In this document: piece by piece, positions 6,373 through 12,169 of the stretch | Numbering within the stretch: the stretch's first letter is position 1 | How the letters are laid out: the number at the start of each line of letters is the position of its first letter | NCBI GenBank assembly: GCA_964565665.1 | Contig: CAZMFZ010000087.1 | Span: 1 to 16,505 of the forward strand | DNA length: 16,505 nt | Reading direction: 5' to 3' | Source: CAZMFZ01 sp964565665 | GTDB taxonomy: Bacteria; Bacteroidota; Bacteroidia; Cytophagales; UBA9547 | Notes under the pieces: generated by a model | Seen by the model: the letters and a program-made list of their open reading frames with translations, nothing else | Told to the model about the DNA's origin: nothing | Database searches by the model: none | Made by a program: the position numbers and the translations under genes

Positions 6373-7626
6373 ATGGATAGTTTAAATTTAATAGAGTCGT
6401 TCGCAGAATTTGCCAAACAAAAAGGAATAGATAGGCCTACCATGATGCACATATTGGAAGATGTGTTTCGCACCATGATTAGGAAACGATTTAATTCAGA
6501 CGAAAATTTCGACATTATTATTAATGTAGATAAAGGCGATTTAGAGGTTTGGAGAGCAAGAGAGATTGTATCTGTAGATTTTTTTGAAGATAGTTTCGAT
6601 TACGATGAAAACAAACATATTGTAATCACAGAAGCCCAAAAAGTAGATCCTGATTTTAAAGAAGGCGAAGAATTTTCTGATGAAGTTAAAATTGATGATT
6701 TTGGTAGAAGATTGGTGCAAACGGCTCGCCAAACATTAATTCAAAAAGTAAAAGACCTTGAAAAAGACCTTTTACTTCAAAAATATAAAGATATAGTTGG
6801 TGAATTGATTACTGCCGAAGTATATCAAACCTTAGCCAAAGAAATATTATTGACTGATGGAAACGGCAATGAATTGGTACTTCCGAAAGGCGAGCAAATT
6901 AGCAAAGATCGTTTCCGAAAAGGCGATAGTCTAAAAGCCGTAGTTCACAAAGTGGAAATGTCGGGTGCAAATCCTAGAATCATTCTTTCAAGAACATCGC
7001 CAGTATTTTTGGAGCGTTTGTTTGAAAATGAAGTTCCTGAAGTATATGATGGTTTGATAGCGATAAGAAAAGTAGTACGTGAACCGGGCGAAAGAGCAAA
7101 AGTAGCCGTAGAATCATTTGACGACAGAATAGACCCAGTTGGGGCTTGTGTGGGAATGAAAGGCTCAAGAATTCACAGCATAGTGCGTGAATTGAATAAT
7201 GAGAATATTGATGTAATCAATTATACTGATAATCTGGAATTGCTGATAGCCAGAGCTTTAAGCCCTGCAAAAATCACAAGTATTAAGCTAGATAAAGAAG
7301 CAGGAAAAGCTTCCGTTTTCTTAAAGCCCGACCAAGTATCAATGGCAATCGGACGTGGAGGACAGAATATAAAATTAGCTAGCAAGCTTGTGGGTGTAGA
7401 AATTGATGTATTCAGAGAGCTTGGTGAGCAAGAAGAAGAAGATGTAGATATTGAAGAATTTTCAGATGAAATAGAAAGCTGGGTAATAGATGAATTTAAA
7501 AGAATTGGCTTAGACACAGCAAAAAGTATATTGGCGGTTTCTAAAGAAGATTTGGCTCGCAGAACCGAATTGGAAGAGGAAACAATTGCAGATGTGCATT
7601 TGATTTTGAAAAAAGAATTCGATTAA
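6373..7626 (+). CDS. nusA: Transcription termination/antitermination factor NusA
   Basis: NusA binds RNA polymerase and nascent RNA and controls pausing, termination and antitermination. The 417 residues contain the N-terminal polymerase-binding domain (about 1-125, including TARQTLIQKVKD), an S1 domain (about 130-200), KH1 with the VGMKGSRIHSI loop (260-270) and KH2 with the AIGRGGQNIKLA loop (325-336). A short acidic stretch (GEQEEEDVDIEEF) and a helical, helix-hairpin-helix-like tail follow (about 375-417). There is one short C-terminal repeat region and not the two AR domains of E. coli NusA (495 residues), which is usual in this phylum. The ATG at 6373 lies 10 nt after the rimP stop, so the two are cotranscribed. 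In E. coli NusA autoregulates this operon, which makes the leader hairpin before rimP relevant. Confidence 0.96.
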   Translation: MDSLNLIESFAEFAKQKGIDRPTMMHILEDVFRTMIRKRFNSDENFDIIINVDKGDLEVWRAREIVSVDFFEDSFDYDENKHIVITEAQKVDPDFKEGEEFSDEVKIDDFGRRLVQTARQTLIQKVKDLEKDLLLQKYKDIVGELITAEVYQTLAKEILLTDGNGNELVLPKGEQISKDRFRKGDSLKAVVHKVEMSGANPRIILSRTSPVFLERLFENEVPEVYDGLIAIRKVVREPGERAKVAVESFDDRIDPVGACVGMKGSRIHSIVRELNNENIDVINYTDNLELLIARALSPAKITSIKLDKEAGKASVFLKPDQVSMAIGRGGQNIKLASKLVGVEIDVFRELGEQEEEDVDIEEFSDEIESWVIDEFKRIGLDTAKSILAVSKEDLARRTELEEETIADVHLILKKEFD

Positions 7627-7641
7627 TAACAATAACAACGT

Positions 7642-7679
7642 TTTATTTTCTATTCCTTTGTTGTGAAATAGAAAATAAA
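7642..7679. repeat. 13-bp perfect inverted repeat in the nusA-infB spacer
   Basis: TTTATTTTCTATT (7642-7654) and its exact complement AATAGAAAATAAA (7667-7679) enclose a 12-nt loop, beginning 16 nt after the nusA stop. The stem is A+T-rich and not followed by a T-run, so it is a poor terminator but could be an RNA processing or stability element. A second, weaker G+C pairing (CTGCTC with GGGCAG, around 7693-7718) lies just downstream. The rest of the 272-nt spacer holds no supported gene. Confidence 0.5.
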
Positions 7680-7898
7680 GCTTTTAAAGTGCCTGCTCTT
7701 GGTTGTTTCCTTGGGCAGTAAAATTAAATTAACTCAAATATAGCAATGGTTGAATCTATCATCTTTGGAAATTAGTCTTTATAATATGTAAACAGCAGTT
7801 GTACATACGATAAAGAGTGTTTGTCTTTTAGATATAAGGAAGCCCTTGCTGGATTTATGCCAACAGGCGAACTTAGTATTTATAGATAAAGTAGATTC

Positions 7899-10847
7899 AT
7901 GTCAGAAGAAAAATTTGAAAGGTTAAGTAAAGTTGCTCGCGAACTTAACATTGCATTACAAAGAGCGGTAGATTTTTTGAATTCGAAAGGAGGCAAACTT
8001 CGAATGGATCCCAATGCCAAGATTTCAGAAGAACAAGTTTCCTTTCTTAGAAAGGAATTTGGCTCAGATCTGAAAGATAAAAAAGAAGCATCAGCTGTAA
8101 ATATTGGTCGTAAAACCGATGAATACATAGCAGAAAATGCCAAAGTACATCACAAACCACAGGAAGAAGATATCTTTGTTAGAAGTTCAAATACTTCAGT
8201 AAAATTAGATGTGCCAATATTCAAAGTTCCTGCAAAAGAGCCTGAATTTCACGAAAGAGCTACGCACACATTGGCAGGTACAAAGGTGGTTGGCAAAATT
8301 GAGCTTACTCCGAAAAGAGCAGAACCTGCGCAACAACCTAAGCAACAACCTGTTGCTACAGTGCAACCACCAGTTCAGCAAATTGTAGAGCCAAAGGTTG
8401 AGCCAATTCCACCAGTTGCTATTCCTCAACAAGAGTCGAAAATAGCAGAAGAAATTCTCCCTATTATTGCTCACGAACCCACTGTTGAAGAGTTTCAGGG
8501 CATAGAAATTACGCCAGTATTGGAATCATTGGAGAGTATTGTGGAAGAAATTCCTACAGAATTAATAAAAGCAAATGCTGAAACCTTAAAAGGGCTTACC
8601 GTACTTGGTNNNNNNNNNNGTAAAATGGAATTGGCTCCAGAACGACCAAGTAAACCAAAAGAGCCTTTCAAATACGATCGAGACAATAATAAAAAAAGGA
8701 AAAGAATAGAGAAAAAACCGGAAAAACCTGCTGCTGCTCCCGGTCAGCCATTTGTGCCTTATAATAAAGATAATGCCAACAGACCAAATACTGGAGGAAC
8801 AGGAAATGCAGGTGCAAGACCAAATGCGGCAACAGGTGGGCCAAACCGACCAGGTGGAAACAATACTGGTGCAGGCAATAGAAGCAATGCAGGAGCTGGA
8901 AACAGAGACGCAAGACCTGCAAAAGAAGAAATAACTGACAAGCAAATACAAGAGCAAATCAAAAATACGCTTGCTCGATTGAGTGGAAATACCGGAAACA
9001 AACAAGGTGTAAACCGTGCCAAATACCGGAAAGACAAACGTTCTGCCTTTAACGATGCCAGAGATGAACGCATACTACAAGAAGAAGCAGAATCACAAAT
9101 ATTGAAAGTTACAGAATTTATTTCCGCCAACGATTTGGCTTCTTTGATGAGTGTAGCAGTTACACAAGTTATTTCAGCATGCATGAGCTTAGGCATGTTT
9201 GTATCTATCAATCAAAGGCTTGATGCGGAAACTATTTCAATCATCGCAGATGAATTTGGATTTCAAGCCCAATTTATTTCAGCAGAAGAAGAAATAACGG
9301 TAGTGGAAGAAGAAGAAGATTCTCCTGACGATTTGGTGGCGCGTTCACCAATTGTTACAATTATGGGTCACGTAGATCATGGTAAAACTTCTTTGCTAGA
9401 TTATATCAGAAAAACGAGCGTAACTACAGGTGAGGCTGGTGGAATAACCCAACATATTGGTGCCTACGATGTAGTTACTGATGGCGGCAAGAAAATCACT
9501 TTCTTAGATACACCCGGTCATGAGGCCTTTACAGCCATGCGTGCCAGAGGTGCCAAAGTTACCGATATTGTAATTATCGTAATTGCGGCCGATGATGGCG
9601 TAATGCCTCAAACAAAAGAAGCTTTGAATCACGCAATGAATGCTGGAGTACCCATAATTATTGCGATAAATAAAATTGACAAGCCTGCGGCAAATCCTGA
9701 AAAAATAAAAGAACAATTGGCCAATGAAAATATATTAGTGGAAGATTGGGGTGGAAAATACCAATGTGAGGGCGTTTCTGCCAAGTCGGGCAAGGGTATT
9801 CCCGAATTGCTCGAAAAGATATTGCTTGAAGCTGAAATATTGGAATTGAAAGCAAATCCTGATAAACGAGCTTCGGGAACTGTAATTGAAGCAGAGTTAG
9901 ATAAAGGCCGTGGCTATGTAACTACGCTTTTGGTGCAAACTGGAAAATTCAAACAAGGAGATATAATCCTTGCAGGGCAACATTTTGGTCGTGTTCGAGC
10001 AATGTACGACCATTTAGGACAGCGCGTAATGGAGGCTGGGCCTTCAAAACCTGTGCAAATACTTGGTTTGCCTGGAGCACCGCAAGCAGGTGATAGATTT
10101 AATGTGATGCAAAATGAAGCCGAAGCGAGAGAAATTGCAAACAAGCGTGAGCAGATAATTCGCGAGCAGAGTATGCGTACCAAAAAACACATTACGCTTG
10201 ATGAAATTGGACGCAGGTTGGCAATCGGAAACTTCAAACAATTAAATGTGATTGTGAAAGGAGATTTCGATGGCTCAGTAGAAGCATTGACAGATTCATT
10301 GTTGAAACTTTCTACCAATGAAATACAAGTATCTGTAATTCACAAAGGTGTAGGTCAGATTTCAGAATCAGATGTGTTGCTAGCGTCAGCTGCAGATGCA
10401 GTAATTATTGGTTTCCAAGTGCGACCATCGCAAAGTGCAAGAAGGCTTGCCGAACAAGAAGAAATAGAAATACGCTTATACTCCATCATCTACGATGCTA
10501 TCAATGAGTTGAAAGATGCCATGGAAGGCATGCTGGCTCCAAGTATTGAAGAAACTATTCTGGGAACTGTAGAGGTTCGTGAAGTATTCAAAATTACAAA
10601 AGTAGGCACAATAGCTGGCTGTATGGTGATAGATGGTAGCATCAAACGCCAATCCGAATTGAGGGTAATCAGAGATGGAATTGTTCAGCATACAGGCAAA
10701 TTCTCATCATTGAAACGCTACAAGGATGATATAATGGAAGTAAAACAAGGTATGGATTGCGGTATTGGTATTTACAACTACAATAATGTGGAAGTAGGCG
10801 ATACGATTGAAGTATTTGAGAAAAAAGAAGTTAAACGTAAATTGTAG
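7899..10847 (+). CDS. infB: Translation initiation factor IF-2 (contains a 10-N assembly gap)
   Basis: IF-2 is the GTPase that delivers initiator fMet-tRNA to the 30S subunit and promotes 50S joining. The start ATG opens an IF2_N domain (RLSKVARELNIALQRAVDFL). A long linker rich in Pro, Gln, Glu and then Asn/Gly follows (about 85-370), then a second N-domain-like helical region. The G domain has GHVDHGKT (490-497), DTPGHE (537-542), NKID (591-594) and SAKS (627-630). Domains II, III and the C-terminal fMet-tRNA-binding domain follow intact (KRQSELRVIRDG... GDTIEVFE). About 982 codons is normal for Bacteroidota. Ns at 8610-8619 create four undefined residues (238-241) in the linker; the frame is kept across them. 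It follows nusA by 272 nt, longer than usual for this operon, and ends just before a strong terminator. Confidence 0.97.
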   Translation: MSEEKFERLSKVARELNIALQRAVDFLNSKGGKLRMDPNAKISEEQVSFLRKEFGSDLKDKKEASAVNIGRKTDEYIAENAKVHHKPQEEDIFVRSSNTSVKLDVPIFKVPAKEPEFHERATHTLAGTKVVGKIELTPKRAEPAQQPKQQPVATVQPPVQQIVEPKVEPIPPVAIPQQESKIAEEILPIIAHEPTVEEFQGIEITPVLESLESIVEEIPTELIKANAETLKGLTVLGXXXXKMELAPERPSKPKEPFKYDRDNNKKRKRIEKKPEKPAAAPGQPFVPYNKDNANRPNTGGTGNAGARPNAATGGPNRPGGNNTGAGNRSNAGAGNRDARPAKEEITDKQIQEQIKNTLARLSGNTGNKQGVNRAKYRKDKRSAFNDARDERILQEEAESQILKVTEFISANDLASLMSVAVTQVISACMSLGMFVSINQRLDAETISIIADEFGFQAQFISAEEEITVVEEEEDSPDDLVARSPIVTIMGHVDHGKTSLLDYIRKTSVTTGEAGGITQHIGAYDVVTDGGKKITFLDTPGHEAFTAMRARGAKVTDIVIIVIAADDGVMPQTKEALNHAMNAGVPIIIAINKIDKPAANPEKIKEQLANENILVEDWGGKYQCEGVSAKSGKGIPELLEKILLEAEILELKANPDKRASGTVIEAELDKGRGYVTTLLVQTGKFKQGDIILAGQHFGRVRAMYDHLGQRVMEAGPSKPVQILGLPGAPQAGDRFNVMQNEAEAREIANKREQIIREQSMRTKKHITLDEIGRRLAIGNFKQLNVIVKGDFDGSVEALTDSLLKLSTNEIQVSVIHKGVGQISESDVLLASAADAVIIGFQVRPSQSARRLAEQEEIEIRLYSIIYDAINELKDAMEGMLAPSIEETILGTVEVREVFKITKVGTIAGCMVIDGSIKRQSELRVIRDGIVQHTGKFSSLKRYKDDIMEVKQGMDCGIGIYNYNNVEVGDTIEVFEKKEVKRKL
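8610..8619. other. Assembly gap (10 Ns) inside infB
   Basis: Ten Ns interrupt the linker-coding part of infB. The bases before are CTTGGT and those after are GTAAAATGG, so the dinucleotide GT is repeated on both sides. Removing the Ns and one GT removes exactly 12 nt and gives an in-frame VLGKMELAPER, which closely resembles VVGKIELTPKR earlier in the same protein (about residues 130-140). The gap is probably a placeholder between contigs that actually meet or overlap. Confidence 0.95.
8760..8925 (+). repeat. Low-complexity Asn/Gly/Ala/Arg-rich segment of infB
   Basis: Within the IF-2 linker the codons give a tract of short degenerate units (GNAGARPNAA, GPNRPGGN, TGAGNRSNAGAGNRDARP). The tract is probably disordered. 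It separates the IF2_N domain from the GTPase core. Such tracts vary greatly among relatives and can hinder assembly, which may relate to the nearby N-gap. Confidence 0.55.
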
Positions 10848-10858
10848 GCAATTTATGA

Positions 10859-10905
10859 GGGATTACATATTGGTAGAAAATACCAATATGTAATCCCTTT
10901 TTTTT
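10859..10905 (+). terminator. Intrinsic terminator of the rimP-nusA-infB operon
   Basis: A perfect 17-bp stem, GGGATTACATATTGGTA (10859-10875) with its complement (10881-10897), has a GAAAA loop and is followed by eight Ts (10898-10905). It begins 11 nt after the infB stop. The unbroken stem and T-run make this a textbook Rho-independent terminator. Confidence 0.92.
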
Positions 10906-11014
10906 GGAAGAGACATTGAGCATAAGACATAGTTTAATACATATATTTGGGCTGAGGAGAGGATTAATAAAATACCACTCGCACAAATATAGTTGTCACA
11001 TTTTCCGACATAAT

Positions 11015-11045
11015 TTGTAGTTCTAAACTACATTTTATACCTTGC
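11015..11045 (+). promoter_or_regulatory. Promoter of the XRE-S24 repressor overlapping its candidate operator
   Basis: TTG at 11015-11017 (in ATTTG), a 20-nt spacer and TACCTTGC at 11038-11045 approximate the TTG / TAnnTTTG pattern; the -7 half has two mismatches. The palindrome at 11016-11032 covers the -33 element and spacer, so a protein bound there would block initiation. Confidence 0.4.
11016..11032. promoter_or_regulatory. 17-bp palindrome, candidate operator for the adjacent repressor
   Basis: TGTAGTT-CTA-AACTACA has perfect 7-bp arms around a 3-nt centre, 31 nt before the start codon of an XRE-family regulator. Size, symmetry and position fit a dimeric helix-turn-helix repressor controlling its own gene. 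A looser TGTC...GACA pair lies just upstream (10994-11010). Confidence 0.55.
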
Positions 11046-11063
11046 TCCGAAATAAGCCTATTT

Positions 11064-11831
11064 ATGTTCCACCAAAATTTAAAATACCTCAGAAAAGCCA
11101 AAGGCTTTACACAAGAAGCGATGGCGGCTGCTTTAGGCATAGCCCGCACCAATTACAAAGATTACGAGTATCAAAATACACCATCTATCGAAATGCTTGC
11201 CAAAATGGCCGATTATTTCGCCATTTCATTAGATGATTTAGTGCGGATAGATTTGGAGAAAAGAGGAACAATTAATACTATGGCATCCATAATCGCTTCG
11301 CCATCAATGCTGCCGCCTTTCCAGTATTTAAAAACATTGGTGATTACAGTTGATGAAAAACAAAACGAATATATACAATACGTACCACTCAAGGCCAAAG
11401 CAGGGTATTTAAGCGGCTATGCCGACCCTGGATTTGTAGGGCAATTGCCCTCTTTCAGGCTCCCCTACCTACCTGTGGGTACGTATCGGGCATTTGAAAT
11501 TGCAGGCGATTCTATGCCCCCGCTTCATTCGGGTTCGGTAGTAATAGGCCGATATGTAGAAAATTTTAATTACATCAAAAACCTGCACACTTATATTATA
11601 TTGACTAAAGATGAAGGGGTGGTGTACAAACGCTTAATCTACAAGCCGAGAGAGCAAAAAATAATTTGTATTTCCGATAATGCTCATTACCCGCCATATT
11701 CTATAAAAGCAGAAGATATAATGGAAATGTGGAGCTACACTTGCCATATTGATTTTAAAGGCAGTGAAACAGCCCAAAAATATTTACTGAAAGAATGGGT
11801 AGAAAAGTTAGATAAAGAGGAATTTGCCTAG
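11064..11831 (+). CDS. XRE-family transcriptional regulator with S24 (LexA/CI-like) peptidase domain
   Basis: A 255-residue regulator of the CI/LexA architecture. Residues about 3-62 form an XRE helix-turn-helix (LKYLRKAKGFTQEAMAAALGI...YKDYE...PSIEMLAKMADYFAISLDDL). The C-terminal half is an S24 domain with the nucleophile S150 in AGDSMPP and the general base K189 in VVYKRL. An Ala113-Gly114 pair in KAKAGYLSGY sits 37 residues before the serine. These spacings are close to those of LexA (cleavage A84-G85, S119, K156), so RecA-stimulated or substrate-triggered self-cleavage is plausible. HTH-S24 proteins of this form are frequent in Bacteroidota and are not necessarily SOS regulators. No phage or SOS genes adjoin it. 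It is a single-gene unit between the infB terminator and a 338-nt spacer, with a palindrome over its promoter. Confidence 0.88.
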   Translation: MFHQNLKYLRKAKGFTQEAMAAALGIARTNYKDYEYQNTPSIEMLAKMADYFAISLDDLVRIDLEKRGTINTMASIIASPSMLPPFQYLKTLVITVDEKQNEYIQYVPLKAKAGYLSGYADPGFVGQLPSFRLPYLPVGTYRAFEIAGDSMPPLHSGSVVIGRYVENFNYIKNLHTYIILTKDEGVVYKRLIYKPREQKIICISDNAHYPPYSIKAEDIMEMWSYTCHIDFKGSETAQKYLLKEWVEKLDKEEFA

Positions 11832-12169
11832 AAATAGAATTTAGTTGGTGTCGAAAGTAGCCTTCATAGCCCTCATACAATTCAATAAAATTTTACTTTA
11901 TCCTAATCTGATGTTTTAAGCTTTTCCTCATCCCTGAAAGCAGGTAATGTGTAAGTGATTATAACAATTAGCTAGCATTCCAATTATTAAGGAAACTTCC
12001 CACTTCGTGGATTTGAAAGCTTATTTCTGCAATGGCACAATATTTATCTCTCTATATCCTATAGATTGCCATCCGAAAAGCTTTTGGGTTTCAATTGCTA
12101 TGTATAAATTTACCAAACTATATCCTTTACTCCACTTTATAAATTTACATAAACCAAACTCTCATTGTA
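11832..12169. other. Gene-free spacer with an imperfect direct repeat and a possible promoter
   Basis: No supported gene lies in these 338 nt. An open frame from 12007 overlaps the AsmA-like gene out of frame and shows no protein-like signal. TATAAATTTAC followed by CAAACT occurs at 12103-12119 and again at 12138-12160, where 6 extra nt split the two parts. TTTTG at 12082-12086 with TAAATTTA at 12105-12112 (18-nt spacer) is a possible promoter, one base off the -7 consensus, giving a leader of about 50 nt for the downstream gene. Confidence 0.4.

Noticed and set aside
5936..6373. 145-codon minus-strand open frame opposite rimP
   Set aside because: The plus strand carries a clear RimP in a conserved operon; the reverse frame is Ser/Thr/Phe-rich antisense.
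7820..7889. Small open frame before infB (ends MPTGELSIYR, stop 7887-7889)
   Set aside because: It is too short, has no family similarity I recognise, and is separated from infB by an in-frame stop.
8759..9211. 150-codon minus-strand open frame inside infB
   Set aside because: It is an antisense shadow of the low-complexity IF-2 linker. The biased codons of that tract keep the reverse frame open.
11064..11831. Calling the S24 regulator LexA of the SOS response
   Set aside because: The N-terminus is an XRE helix-turn-helix, not the winged helix of LexA, and no SOS genes are nearby.
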